From Ascarosepion bandense (taxonomy: Eukaryota; Mollusca; Cephalopoda; Sepiida; Sepiidae): DNA of 64,000 nucleotides. Position numbers and translations under genes: made by a program. Positions within the stretch are counted from its first letter, which is position 1, and every line of letters starts with the position of its first letter. Below are positions 11,209 to 22,318 of this stretch, piece by piece. Below the pieces are notes generated by a model. It did no database searches. It had not been told where the DNA came from and saw nothing but the letters and a program-made list of their open reading frames with translations. The stretch covers positions 5,072,501 through 5,136,500 of the forward strand of contig JBBBDQ010001684.1 in assembly GCA_037127315.1 (NCBI GenBank). Reading direction: 5' to 3'.

Positions 11209-11543
11209 TACCAAGTATGTGAGCAACGTTTTAGGAAGGATGGAAATGAAAAGGAAATTAATATTGAGCATCAGGAAAAGACAGCTAAAGTTCCTGGGAC
11301 ATGCAATAAGGAAGGAAGGAGGGCTTGGAGAACCTGGTACTAACAGGCCAGATAGAGAGAAAAAGAGGCAAGGTAAAGCAGTGGATAACATATTTGAAGG
11401 ACCTGAGCAGGTGGATGACAGAATGAGTGTTGTGTGGTGTTACAGAAGAAAGTGTGCTAAGAGCCACCAGGAATAGGGAGACATGGAGGTCCATGATCAC
11501 CTAAGTTCTGAAAGGACAAAGCACATAGAAGAAGAAGACACAT
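11209..11543 (+). pseudogene. GAA-tailed LINE, RT C-terminal fragment
   Basis: Plus-strand frame with YVSNVLGRMEMKRKLIL, RKRQLKFLGHAIRKEG and, after a frameshift, the QVDD/VWCYRRKCA reading that corresponds to the 3' end of the ORF, ending in acatagaagaagaaga. It is the 3'-most 330 bp of the family described at 5,419 and directly abuts the SINE at 10,903-11,208. Confidence 0.8.
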
Positions 11544-11664
11544 ACTGATGGTCTAATGATCGCAGTTAAATATTATTAGGTGTATTAATACAAACAAATT
11601 CTTTATAACAAAGGTGGTATTACTTATGAATTGAGGCCTGGAATCAGAAATCAGTGATCAATTC

Positions 11665-12275
11665 AAATTCCTACCAAGTTTACTATTTTCTAAAATTATA
11701 GTTTTTAATTATAGTTTTGATATCTTGAAAAAAAAATCTCAGTTTAAATTGATACAACAAGGATATAACTTAAACAATCTTAAGCAACATGAAATTCAAA
11801 AAAATACAGTTTGTTTTGTAGTTTGTGTATTTAAATCAACCTAAATATATTTCTGTTTCAAATGAAAGCATTTTATTTAATAATTGATGTAAACTTTCAT
11901 CAAATGTCCATTTGACTTTGTGCAAACAATTGCTCTCTTTGAAATTTCATATTTGTTGAAAGGACTTGAAAGTTTAAAAAAATGGCAACATTTTTCACAA
12001 AAAATAAACATCATAGACGTTATTTCAGCCTCCAAGTTGATTTAATATTTAAATAGACTTTCTTTAATCGATTAATAATTGAGAAAGAAAATAAAATACA
12101 TGAAAAAACTTTAAATATTGAAACTACATTTTTCTGTGTATCTAAAGCTGCTGTGAGATCTTGACATAAATACTCCCGCTTCAGAATAAAATATTCTTAT
12201 TCAAATATTTTACTGTTTTTGATGGCAAATAAGACCAAATCAAATGTCTTTATTTACATTTTTAGAATTAGGCTG
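11665..12275 (+). repeat. Dispersed repeat R1, longest copy
   Basis: Combines the 5' part shared with 6,340-6,690 and the 3' part shared with 10,556-10,900, so it shows the arrangement of the ancestral element. Non-coding. It ends just before the 120-bp tandem array. Confidence 0.75.
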
Positions 12276-12300
12276 GGTATACATACCAAGTTAAAGATTA

Positions 12301-13140
12301 GTCTTCTTTTTTCCTCATTTGCAATGCATTCCTATAGTAAAACACTGCTACAAAATAATAATTATACATATAATAGCCCTATTCTTTTAGTAATGCTTGC
12401 ATTCATTCCTGACCACTGACGATCTCTTTTTTCCTCATTTGCAATGCATTCCTATAGTAAAACACTGCTACAAAATAATAATTATACATATAATAGCCCT
12501 ATTCTTTTAGTAATGCTTGCATTCATTCCTGACCACTGACAATATCTTTTTTCCTCATTTGCAATGCATTCCTATAGTAAAACACTGCTACAAAATAATA
12601 ATTCTACATATAATAGCCCTATTCTTTTAATAATGCTTGCATTCATTCCTGACCAATGACAATCTCTTTTTTCCTCATTTGCAATGCATTCCTATAGTAA
12701 AACACTGCTACAAAATAATAATTATACATATAATAGCCCTATTCTTTTAGTAATGCTTGCATTCATTCCTGACCAATGACAATCTCTTTTTTCCTCATTT
12801 GCAATGCATTCCTATAGTAAAACACTGCCACAAAATAATAATTATACATATAATAGCCGTATTCTTTTAATAATGCTTGCATTCATTCCTGACCACTGAC
12901 AATCTCTTTTTTCCTCATTTGCAATGCATTCTTATAGTAAAACACTGCTACAAAATAATAATTCTACATATAATAGCCCTATTCTTTTAGTAATGCTTGC
13001 ATTCATTCCTGACCAATGACAATCTCTTTTTTCCTCATTTGCAATGCATTCCTATAGTAAAACACTGCTACAAAATAATAATTATACATTTTGTTAATGC
13101 TTGCATTAATTGTTGCTCATTGATAATCCCTCTTTTTTTA
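12301..13140 (+). repeat. Tandem repeat, 120-bp unit, seven copies
   Basis: Exact 120-bp periodicity: each unit contains ttttttcctcatttgcaatg, ctatagtaaaacactgc and aatgcttgcattcattcc. The first six are nearly identical (one to four substitutions each) and the last degenerates after about 13,090. No open frame runs through it. Low divergence means recent expansion or homogenisation. Confidence 0.97.
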
Positions 13141-13284
13141 TATTTGCACATTGGACATCAAAATTTGTGTAGACAAGTTTTAAGTAAAAATATTTCAACA
13201 TCTTAAGTTTCTTTTGGTTGTTCTTATTCCTTCATAAGTCTGAGAACAGTCTCATCAGGATAAAAGAAAGCAATTGCAGTACTA

Positions 13285-13921
13285 GTGATCACTGGAACAC
13301 TGGCCTGTACAAGAAATAGGTATAGGATTGTAATTTGGAAATGAAGTCATTACAAAAGGCTTGCATGCACGAAATGGCAAGGGTTCTCTGGAAAGTATTG
13401 GTTTATTTTCTCAAGTCACATGTGATGTCTTGAAAATAAGCTTCTTTCCAACTACTGGCATCTTATACTCTGAATAATATTAATAATAATAATCATCCCA
13501 ATAAACTGGATATATTTCTACTGGACAGAGAAAAAAATTTCTTGACTTATAGATGCCTATTCTTTATTTGAGAAATGAAAGAAAGGAAAAAGTAAAGAAT
13601 CCACAATGTTAAGTAAGAAATTCTGAATGTTTGGGGAGAATGAACAAAGAAAATAAATGTAGTGCCAGTTATCATTGGAGCACTGGAATATTGTATAAGG
13701 AATTAAAAAAAAATCTTACAGATATTGGACTTATTTAGAAATGGAGTCATGCAAAAAGCATGCATGCTAGGAGTAGTGAAGATACTCTGGAAAATATTGA
13801 ACACAGCTTGTCGTTGAGAAGAAGAAATGATTGATTTATTTTCTTATGTCACAAGTGGTGATCAGAAAATAAACATGTTACTAGCAACTGACATCACATG
13901 CTATGCAGAAGGAATAATATG
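13285..13921 (+). repeat. Old local duplication (two ~220-bp units)
   Basis: 13,285-13,490 and 13,660-13,920 share order and wording (agt.atcactgga.cactgg, aatggagtcat / aatgaagtcat, ttgatttattttct.a.gtcaca) with many substitutions and gaps. Confidence 0.65.
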
Positions 13922-14160
13922 AGGATGGGTTGAAAAGTTCATAAGCTGACTATGAAGGAATGATATTAGAGCAGTGAAATCTTGCATGCGTTAATTTCAG
14001 CTATTCTTATTAACAGCTGCATTGTTTCCTTTCAGATAAATTGACATCTGCCTGTTTAAAGAAAACTTCAAAAGTAACTAGTACTGAATTTTCTTGAAAA
14101 TGGACAAAATTTTTCCATTGAAAACCATGAGGTGTCAGGTGATCTTAAATCAAGATGGTT
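13922..14160 (+). mobile_element. Mariner-like terminal region, truncated
   Basis: Begins gggttgaaaagttcataagc, a wording typical of mariner terminal repeats, and matches 14,684-14,850 over about 170 bp including ttgtttcctttcagataaa and agtaactagtactgaatt. Only the 5' end of the element is present. Confidence 0.5.
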
Positions 14161-14683
14161 AATACTGCAGCATGGTAAGCATCTTTCATTGGTTATTATC
14201 TGTTTTTTTTTATCTACAGTTTAATAGAACATTGTTTTGTGAACAATTTCATGAGTGGCAACAAAAGAATAGTTTTGTTTGCTACATACACCAACACTGA
14301 AGGAGTAATGAGTCATGTCATTTTTTTTTCTTCATGTTCGTATCAGTTAATACTGGGGCACCTTTTTCCTGTACATTTAAGCTATGACTTTGGGTAAAGA
14401 AATATTTAACTGAAATATGCTGGGAAATTTTCAAGTTTTCACCTGGAATCAACAAACAATAATAGATAATATAATATACTATAAATTTCACTTCAGTGCC
14501 ATAACAATTGGTACCATACTATATAAAAGATAGTCAGCACTATTGACAGATTGTTGTTTTGAAAGAAATATGTTCATGAATGTTTTTCTCCTCTGTAGAA
14601 AATTTTATTGTACGAGGCCAGAAGTGTGAATCATCCAGTGAAGATTGAATTTATTACATTAGTAATAATCAGCTAAACTATAA
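14161..14683. other. Unassigned AT-rich sequence
   Basis: Lies between two copies of the same mariner-like 5' end. No motif or gene recognised. Confidence 0.4.
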
Positions 14684-15212
14684 GAGTGGCTGAAAAGTCC
14701 ATAGGCTGAAGGAGTGATGCGAGAGCTGTGGTATCTTGCATGTGTTAATTTCAACTCTTTTATTAATAACTGCATTGTTTCCTTTCAGATAAACTTATAT
14801 CTGACTGTTCATAGAAGACTTCTAAAGTAACTAGTACTGAATTGAAAAGAGCAGACACTTAATATAATATGCCAAAGAAAGGTAATAATAATAAAATCAA
14901 ACTTACTACCACTTGATCTCCAGTGATAACTGTTAGACATGTGATATACAAGTACATAAAAATTAAAACCTATAATGCTGAACTATTTTTACACAATGAA
15001 CTTGGCATGATGAAGGTTTCTGCTTAGTGGTTATGACACATAATCAAAAGTGTACAAGGCTGATTACATCATGGGAAAATTTGACATTGTTTCAGGTAGA
15101 TCCATTTGGTTTCAATGAAAATCTTCTACCAAAAGATGAGTGTTGCATTTATTTCTTTGAGCCAGAGACAAAGAGACAACTTATGAAGTGGAAACACTTC
15201 TGAGGCAAAAGA
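14684..15212 (+). pseudogene. Mariner-like transposase remnant
   Basis: Starts with the same terminal sequence as 13,922 (gtggctgaaaagtccatagg). After an internal loss it reads FLHNELGMMKVSA at about 14,990-15,025, the helix-turn-helix end of mariner transposases, then a degraded catalytic block near 15,130-15,200 ending in RQRDNL-like residues. The DDE triad is not intact and frames change repeatedly. A LINE fragment joins it at 15,222. Confidence 0.55.
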
Positions 15213-15221
15213 TTTGTTATT

Positions 15222-15540
15222 CTACAGAAAGATGCTGAGAATATCATTGTCAAAGCATGTGATCAATGAGGAAGTTTTCAGGAAATCAGAAACAAAAAAG
15301 GACTTTTGTGCTTAGAATCTGAGAGACAACTGAAATTTCTAGAACAAATAATGAGAAAGAGGGCTTGAAGTATTTGACACTCACAGAATGTGTTGGAAAC
15401 AAGAGGGGCAGAGGATATCAGCAAGTAGTCAACACAACAAGGATGAGTAAATGAATGGCTGGGCAAGGAGTAGAGGGATACTAAAGGAACACCCACTGAT
15501 TAGAAGTACAATGGATTGGAAGTGTGGAAAGCATTGTAAT
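15222..15540 (+). pseudogene. GAA-tailed LINE family, diverged RT C-terminal fragment
   Basis: Plus-strand reading RKMLRISLSKHVINEEVF, then by frame change a GLKYLTLTECVGNKRGRG block and KLWKA-like ending. It is clearly more diverged than the other copies and lacks an obvious GAA tail, so it is probably an older subfamily. Confidence 0.65.
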
Positions 15541-15668
15541 TAAATATATATATATATATATATTGATTGCTTAATACTTACCTTTTGGTCAGAATAGGGT
15601 TAGACCAGTGCACATTTGTATTAAAAAGTGTTCAATACAATTATATTGTAGAACTTTTGAATATTTTC

Positions 15669-16063
15669 CATTTGTACATGAGTTATTATGCGACATAGGT
15701 TTCTACCATGAGTAGTGTCTGCAGACGATTTATAAAAACTGATTTTACCATATACCATTTTTCTTTTTAAGAATGCTCATGTAATGATGCTTTTTTTAAT
15801 GCTCACATCACATGGCAGGGAATTTTTGAATGCGCAATTTTTAAAATTAAAACTAGTTATTGCATTTTCATCCATGATTTTATTTTAAAAACTGCGTGTT
15901 CAAAAATTCCCAGCCATGTGAGCGTTCAAAAAAAAAAAAACACCGTTATATGAGCATTGTTAAAAAGAAAAATAGTAAATGGTAAAATCAGTTATTAAAA
16001 AGTGCCTGAAGACACCACTCATGGTAGAAACCTAGGTTGCGTAATCACTCCTTTACAAATGGA
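15669..16063. repeat. Fold-back element with ~185-bp inverted arms
   Basis: Left arm 15,669-15,850 and right arm 15,872-16,063 are inverted copies at roughly 80-85% identity; matching phrases include ggtttctaccatgagt, gattttaccat and gggaatttttgaa. The loop is about 20 bp. A deleted relative lies at 21,368-21,520. Non-coding; consistent with a MITE. Confidence 0.85.
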
Positions 16064-16065
16064 AT

Positions 16066-16091
16066 ATATATATATATATATATATATATAT
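16066..16091. repeat. (TA)n microsatellite
   Basis: TA run at the outer end of the right arm of the fold-back; a second TA run lies near 15,544-15,562 beyond the left arm. Confidence 0.9.
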
Positions 16092-16200
16092 CTTTGGGAG
16101 CAGGTTCTGCTTACCAAAACAAGGAAAAAGTTTATATAAACATATGTCTGCAAATCCTTCATTTTTGAGTTATTAAGTTAGAAGATTATGCTAAATGCTG
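16092..16200 (-). repeat. Dispersed repeat, inverted relative of 18,656-18,770
   Basis: The reverse complement reads ctcaaaaatgaaggatttgc, catatgtttatataaac and cttgttttgg, matching 18,656-18,770. A short partial copy follows at about 16,243-16,280. Confidence 0.6.
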
Positions 16201-16632
16201 TTAAATGTACAATCCAAGATACAATCAAAAAATACTTTGACACCAAAACAAGGTAAAATGTCCATATAAACATATATCTAAAAAAAACATTGATTTATCT
16301 CAACAATCGACTTATAACAAATGTTCAAAATGTTTTCTGCATGCTTCTACACACACATTAATCATTGACTTTTAAATACTCTCACACAGTATCAAATAGT
16401 TTGGAAGGTTGGTTGGTTGGTTGGTTGGTTGTTTTGTTTTATGGCATATCAACCTCAGCGGGTCATTTATTGCCAACTAAATTTTATTTATTTATTGCTG
16501 GTAATACCTTTTTCTTTCAACAATTTATTATTGCTGTTTTTTATATAAGTTTTGTGTCTAGTAATACTTTTTTCTTTTCGAGTATCAAGATTCATTGGGA
16601 TTTGTTTTTAAGGGAAGGGTCCCCACCTCCTA
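16201..16632. other. Unassigned, with (GGTT)n
   Basis: GGTT tetranucleotides at about 16,404-16,431. The open frame across 16,365-16,658 is low-complexity and shows no domain. Confidence 0.4.
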
Positions 16633-16794
16633 CCCTGTTATTTAACCCGAAACTGTAGGGAAGGGATGAATTAATGCCTTTCCCAAGGGTACCAGTGCTT
16701 AAGTGAATGCAGGGTATTCAACTGGAATTCGAACTCGGTTCACTGATTTCTCTTTCTGAGCCGATATCCACTGCATCACAAAGCACATCCATCA
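16633..16794 (-). mobile_element. tRNA-derived SINE, family 1, 5' half
   Basis: Minus strand: gatgtgctttgtgatgcagt, A box, B box gagttcgaattcc and body down to the gggttaaat phrase. It lies immediately downstream (minus strand) of a 5S-like sequence. Confidence 0.85.
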
Positions 16795-16800
16795 CTAAAT

Positions 16801-16919
16801 GCTTACAGCACCTGGTATTCCCAAGAGGTCACCCATCTAAGTACTGACCAGGATCAACGTTGTTTAACTTTGGTGATCAAGTGAGAACTGGTGTATTGAA
16901 TGTGATATGGCCGTAAGCC
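16801..16919 (-). pseudogene. 5S rRNA-like sequence
   Basis: Read on the minus strand this is a near full-length 5S rRNA: tacggccatatcacattc, accaaagttaaacaac, gatgggtgacctcttggg and ataccaggtgctgtaagc. It has substitutions in the internal promoter region and is a single isolated copy, so it is probably a retroposed or SINE-head copy, not an active gene. Unlike the copy at 6,797 it is followed, on its own strand, by a tRNA SINE rather than by the shared 3' body. Confidence 0.8.
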
Positions 16920-16924
16920 AGTTT

Positions 16925-17345
16925 AGAAGGCCTTCATGACATGTTGACAAAGCATCTCAGCATTATTAATGCCTGCTGAATGAACCAATTGTTTTAGATG
17001 ACCCCACAGATAAAAATTCTAATGATTGAGGCTGGGGGAACCTGCAGTCCATGGAATTGGTCCTCACCTACATCTTTCACAGTAGATGTCAGCCAGTGCA
17101 TCATGATCAATGTGACTAAAATGTGCTGGAGCTGCATCACATATGAACCATATATATTTGTATTAGCAGGGGTACATCATCTAGCAGGTCTGAAAATGTG
17201 TTCGAAAAAAGTCTCTGTAGACATCTCCTGTAAGTTGTGCTGGGAGAACATATGGACCTAGAAAACAGTCATCTATAATTCTAGCTCACACATTAATTGT
17301 GAACTGATGCTGGTGTTTATCATGGGGATTTTGATCTTTTTTTAA
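16925..17345 (-). pseudogene. Tc1/mariner-superfamily DDE transposase remnant
   Basis: Minus-strand reading in one main frame: HQHQFTINV, ARIIDDCFLGPYVLPAQLTG, FICDAAPAHFSHIDHDALAD and, at about 16,990-17,040, LNHxNFYLWGHLKQLVHSAG. These correspond to the NVWAG, DGAPAHFS and SPDLNPxDFFLWG regions of transposases often annotated as Tc3-like in arthropods. The second aspartate is kept (CDAAPAH) but the third motif has lost its aspartate (SPSLNH), and several tryptophans are stops. A decayed, inactive copy. Confidence 0.7.
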
Positions 17346-17990
17346 AAATTTTAATCGTCTCACCCCGAGCAAGGTGATAATGTCACTGATGTGCAGGGGA
17401 CTACATAAGAGTAAAAAGATTAGGAGGCTACATAAGAGTAGAAAGATTAGATAGGAGGAGAGTGAAGAGAAAGACGAACCAGTTAGAAAGGAGCAAGAGA
17501 AGGATGGGAATACAGGTGTGATGACAGTTGTAAAGGTGGAGAGAAAGGAAAAGATATACAGGGTGTTGTGGGAAAAACTAGAGTCAAGTGGTTAAGAGAT
17601 GGGTATTGACATTGCATTTAAATTCCTGGAGGTTGTAGCTGTCAGGAAAGCAAGAATATGGGAGCGAGTTCCCCAGGCAGAAAGTGTGAGAAAAGAAGCA
17701 GCAGGAGTAGCTGCCCATAAATCTTGGTTGCATAAATTAGTTATTCCATTTCTTCTAAATGATATCTCATCCATAAATAATTCTGAAGAGACAAACAATG
17801 GTTCAGCATTTTGTGCAATAAGCCATTTGCAAAAGTGATCAGAAGGCAAAAGAACCTGCACACATTGCAAAATATTCAGATACAGGAGGTACATGTGAAG
17901 TAACAGGCATGCCTGCTCACAATATGAATATCCTGCCATTTTTAAACAAAGTACTTCTCAGTAAACTCACTAGAACACACATTAAACGTT
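17346..17990 (-). pseudogene. Jockey-like LINE 3' end
   Basis: Minus strand: the ORF2 C-terminal phrase NSFPYSCFPDSYNLQEFKCN at about 17,610-17,675, then the 3' UTR ending cccctgcacatcagtg, ttgctcggggtgagacgatt and A-rich sequence near 17,346. Similar 3' ends are at 10,500, 28,300, 37,900 and 43,640. Confidence 0.75.
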
Positions 17991-18080
17991 AAAAACAGAC
18001 TAGCCATAAATGTACTTGAATGTCAAATATAACCTAGTCTAGATCGCAGCACAACACCATCTACTGTAAACTTTGTTTAA

Positions 18081-18660
18081 ACTTCTTCTTCTTCTATATG
18101 CCTTGTCTTTTCAGGACGTAGGCGATCATAGCTTTTCGCGTTTCCCTATACCTGGTGGTTCTTAGCACGCTTTCTCCTGTTGCACCACTCAATCCACGTT
18201 CTGTCATCCACCTGCTCAGGTTCTTCAAATATGTTATCCGCTGCTTTCCCCTGTCTCTTTTCCCATCTATCTGGCCTGTTAGTATCAGGTTCTCCAAGCC
18301 CTCCTTCCTCATTGCATGTCCCAGGAACTTTAGCTGTCTTTTCCTGATGTGCATTATTAATTTCCTTTTCATTTCCATCCTTTCCAAAATTACATCATTG
18401 CTCACATGCTTGATCCATGATATTTGCAGCATCCTTCTGTAGAGCCACATTTCAGTTGCTTCAAGTTTTTCCTTCTTCTTTGATGATATTGTCCAGCATT
18501 CATTGCCCCATTGAAGAACTGACATCACATAGCAATCCAGTACTCTCTTCTTTGTTTCTAGTGAAATTTTCCTGTCTCTTAATACTCTACTCAGCTTCTG
18601 GAATGCATCCTTCACCATGCTAATTTGCCTTCAGATCACTGTGTCACACTTTCCATCTTC
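18081..18660 (-). pseudogene. GAA-tailed LINE, RT C-terminus, 174-codon open frame
   Basis: An uninterrupted minus-strand frame from 18,618 to 18,094 covers the VKDAFQKLSRVLRDRKIS start, RVLDCYVMSVLQWG, ISWIKHVSNDVILERM, RKRQLKFLGHAMRKEG, GKRDRGKQRITYLKNL and the AMIAYVLKRQG terminus. The element's (GAA)n end is at 18,081. It is 5'-truncated (about 580 bp), so despite the open frame it lacks the endonuclease and polymerase core and cannot be autonomous. Confidence 0.88.
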
Positions 18661-18764
18661 TAACTCAAAAATGAAGGATTTTCAGGCATATGTTTATATA
18701 GACTTTTGTCATGGTTTTGGTCTGAGAAACCTGCTTCCAACATTTGTAAAATCCTTTTTGATAC

Positions 18765-18802
<38 letters not shown>
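18656..18802 (+). repeat. Dispersed repeat plus (TA)n
   Basis: 18,656-18,770 is the inverted relative of 16,092-16,200; a TA run follows at 18,771-18,802. Confidence 0.65.
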
Positions 18803-18812
<10 letters not shown>

Positions 18813-19876
18813 AGTAATTCATTTTTATTATTAATCTAACAGGTTTTTATCACTTTAAATGTTATTTTTAGTGGATACTTTGAAACCTGTTGCCGAGCAC
18901 ATATTTCACTTTAAAAAAATGTCTAAAACATTGAGATTAATATAAATAAATATACTTCTTTATATATATATTACTCACACACTAGCACCTAATGTACTCA
19001 GCTAAAGTATTTATTCATTCTCAAACAAATATTTGTTGAAGTAATCTTTGCTTAGCTCAGAGTGAGATTTATTGATTCTTGACAAGAAATAAACTCAAAG
19101 GCAGGATTTCTACTCCCATTGGGCCTTGTGCTGTCTGATGTCAAACTAAATAAATTTCAAGAATTTAAGGTTATTATGAATGAGGTCAATAATCTAACAC
19201 ATTATGTAAATTGGCTAGGAGAAGAACCCGCTAAAGTATTCTTGTGTTATAGCTTTAAATTAAAAACGTTTGTATGATGCAAAGATCAAATTAATTTTCC
19301 ATTCTTGAATATGAGGAGAAGGCAGCCTCACGAGTATAAACAGTACGATAATAATATTAGTCTGAAAATCACATCAACTTAAGCCTATTAAAAATGAAGA
19401 TATTTATCACCAGTAATTCCATAAATAGGCTTAATTGTAGGGTCACTGTGCGACTGAACACTTTGTCAATTTCTTCTATGTATCCTGGGTTAAAAGCTAG
19501 AGACCTATTTTAATCATCTGTAGTGCCTTGGAAAAACTAGAGCTGATAGAGCCTATCCTTCTCCAACTTGAAGGCTCACTTTGGTCATGGATACATGGCC
19601 ATTGACTTCTTATGGAGAATCCTCCACCTAGGGCATTGATGTCAATTTAGGAAGGTATCACTGCAGTGGCTCTATAGAGCACAGTTTAACCAACTGTGCT
19701 AGACCACACTTGATCTTACAAGATGTTTCATCTTTCCTTTTTCCTTTAACAAGTCTCATTTGTAATCCTATTGGTTATCTAGCCATCCTTCTTACCAGAA
19801 AAGCCTGGGGGAGAGGACTGGTTTATGCATATGAGTGTTAGTTTGTGTATACATGTGTATATATCAAATATGAAAA
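18803..19876. other. Unassigned sequence
   Basis: No recognisable gene or repeat. A C/T-rich, less AT-rich patch lies at about 19,500-19,800 (ends with acttgatcttacaag, which resembles U2 snRNA over only about 11 nt and is not enough for a call). Confidence 0.4.
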
Positions 19877-19916
<40 letters not shown>

Positions 19917-19975
19917 TAACTCACTCTCTTCTCTCTCTCTATATATATACATTATATATATATATAATGTAGGAA
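19877..19975. repeat. Low-complexity A-run, (TA)n and (CT)n
   Basis: Poly-A of about 23 nt, a TA run, CT-rich sequence and a second TA run. Confidence 0.9.
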
Positions 19976-20426
19976 TGTCCGTTTGTGTTGGTTGGCATCT
20001 CGAGGTTGGTAAGTTGTTGTGAAACGGTAGTACGTTTCATGCTTTCACTACTGTGTGAGTCGTTTCTCTCTTCTTTCTCTATTTTTTTATACTTTTGGCT
20101 CTGTAAATAGATAATACTAATTACATCCACTTTGATCAATTGTAATATTAATAAAATCAATATTAATAAGATTGAGTTTTATGATTTTACCTATTTTCTT
20201 ATTCTTTTTGGATTTTAAAAAAAAAATATATATATATATATATACTAAATGAAAGGTTTGAAATAGCATTCAGATGTATACTCATCAAAAAGAACAATTT
20301 GGATTCGTACAAATTCGGATGAAAGCATGTACAATACTATTTCTTTAGTTTTGACTCACTCCACCCCTTATTTTAAACTTCCAGATATGCATTTTACCCT
20401 TGTTAAGAGTTCAAAATAAAGTGTTA

Positions 20427-21050
20427 AGAAATCTTCTTCTTCTTCTATGTGCCCTGTCCCTTCAGGACGTAGGCGATCATGGCTCTCCACGTCTCCCTAC
20501 TCCTTGTGGCTCTTAGTATGTTTGCTCCTGTTGCTCCTGGCAACCCCCGTTCCGTCATCCACCTGATCAGTCCCTGCAAATACGTCATCCGCTGCCTTCC
20601 TCTGTCTCTCCTTCCTTCTATCTGTCCAGTCAGTATCAGGTTCTCCAGGCTCTCCTTCCTCATTGCATGTCCCAGGAACTTCAGTTGTCTCTTCCTGATG
20701 CTCAGCATCAATTTCCTTTTTGTTGCCATTCTTTCTAACACCTCGTCGTTGCTTGTATGCTCAGTCCATGATATCCGTAGCATCCTTCTGTAGAACCACA
20801 TTTCGGCCGCTTCCAGTTTTGTCCTCATTTTCGATGATATTGTCCAGCATTCACAGCCGTATTGAAGAACTGACATCACATAGCAGTCTAGAACTCTTTT
20901 CTTCATTTCTATTGAGATTTTCCTGTGTGTTAGTATTTTGCTCACCTTCTGGAATGCGTCCTTTGCCATGCCAATTCGCCTTCGGATTTCCATGTCGCAC
21001 TTTCCATCTCCTGTTAGAACACTTCCTAGGTACTTAAATTCTTGGACTTG
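20427..21050 (-). pseudogene. GAA-tailed LINE, best-preserved RT C-terminus (182 codons open)
   Basis: Least decayed copy of the family. The open frame 20,993-20,445 (minus) reads MEIRRRIGMAKDAFQK, RVLDCYVMSVLQYGCECW, TEHTSNDEVLERM, RKRQLKFLGHAMRKES, GRRDRGRQRMTYLQ and AMIAYVLKGQGT, and upstream to 21,046 it continues in frame through FKYLGSVLTGDGKC. The 3' end is (GAA)n at 20,427. It is 5'-truncated, but base composition is less AT-rich and CpGs are retained, suggesting the youngest insertion. It serves here as the reference for the 45-56 kb satellite. Confidence 0.9.
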
Positions 21051-21295
21051 TCAGTTTGGCTGAGAGGACTAGGTGACAGTCATTTGATTGTAAATATAGC
21101 ACATATGGTTAAGAAATCAGTTAGTCTATAATGCCTAGTGATACCAAAACAATGGTAGTGTAATCGGTTAATCTTCCTAATTTCAATATGTAACAACTCT
21201 GCATGTTAAATATTTTATTTTCCAAAAATGTGTATTTAGTACTTTTAATACAATTTTTTACTGGTCTGATTTGACTCTAACCAATAACTGTTTAG

Positions 21296-21300
<5 letters not shown>

Positions 21301-21330
<30 letters not shown>
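21301..21330. repeat. (TA)n microsatellite
   Basis: TA run. Confidence 0.95.
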
Positions 21331-21333
<3 letters not shown>

Positions 21334-21367
21334 ATTACTTAATTATTTAGATTTTTGTCATAATTAA

Positions 21368-21513
21368 ATTGGACCAGTACACAATTGTATTAAAAAGTTT
21401 TCAATACAATTATATTGTAGAACTTTTGAATATTTTTCATTTGTAAACAAGTTGTAAACATTTATAAACAAAACACAGTTTTCTAAAAACCTGGGTTGTA
21501 TAATAACCTGTTT

Positions 21514-21520
<7 letters not shown>
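21368..21520. repeat. Internally deleted relative of the 15.7-kb fold-back
   Basis: Left part matches 15,605-15,700 (ttgtattaaaaag, caatacaattatattgtaga, acttttgaatattttt). The right part (aaacctgggttgtataat) matches the outer right arm at about 16,025-16,060. Outer ends are inverted: catttgtaaacaagtt against aacctgtttacaaat. Confidence 0.7.

Positions 21521-21606
<86 letters not shown>
21521..21606. repeat. (TA)n(TAA)n(TA)n microsatellite
   Basis: Long TA run interrupted by several TAA units. Confidence 0.95.
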
Positions 21607-21609
<3 letters not shown>

Positions 21610-21987
21610 CCAGAAACAGGTCTGTTTTGTTGTATCACAGCTCTTCAGTATGGGTAGATTAACCATTTTGCCTCGAGCCAGGACTGAAGCCTGACTGATT
21701 TGACAGCAGTCGGAGATACTCTTGTTATTAAAATGCAGTAAACTAATTTTTTAAGATTTAACTCCCATCAACATCGAGTGAATTCAAATCTATTAAGCCA
21801 TCAGTTTGTAATATGCACCTGATGATTGCATGATACATGAAACTCTGAGTTGTTCTTTTGATGTAGAACAATTTGTATATTTATTAATATATATATAAAA
21901 TAGTGCTGTTCATACTACGTTGAGCACTGTTTTATTAACACCTGAATAGTAATATTATACATGTGTGTATCCTCACATGTTTATTTA
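21607..21987. other. Unassigned, possibly retroelement 3' UTR
   Basis: Contains cacctgatgattgcatgata followed by catgaaactc at about 21,816-21,846, the same spacing of CTGATGA and GAAAC seen in other fold-backs and retroelement tails of the window. No protein seen. Confidence 0.35.
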
Positions 21988-21990
21988 TTA

Positions 21991-22042
<52 letters not shown>

Positions 22043-22060
22043 TATATTATATATATATAT
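21988..22060. repeat. (CA)n(TA)n microsatellite
   Basis: CA run followed by TA runs. Confidence 0.95.
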
Positions 22061-22261
22061 ATATTTGTAAACATTTTATTTTTATGATTTTATTATTCAT
22101 TTCATAAAATCATCTGTCAAAGTTACAGCTCATTTCTTACATCTTTCAATTATGATACGCAAAAGATTATCCATGAGTATGAACAGATTTTATTAAAAAA
22201 AGCAGACAATATTTACAGTTTATTTAATCTGACATGCCCCAAAAAATTGGCTGTGTAAATA

Positions 22262-22267
22262 GACAAA

Positions 22268-22316
<49 letters not shown>
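22262..22316. repeat. (TA)n microsatellite
   Basis: TA run of about 55 bp. Confidence 0.95.

Positions 22317-22318
<2 letters not shown>

Noticed and set aside
19690..19725. U2 snRNA-like stretch (acttgatctta)
   Set aside because: Only about 11 nt match; nothing else of U2 is recognisable.
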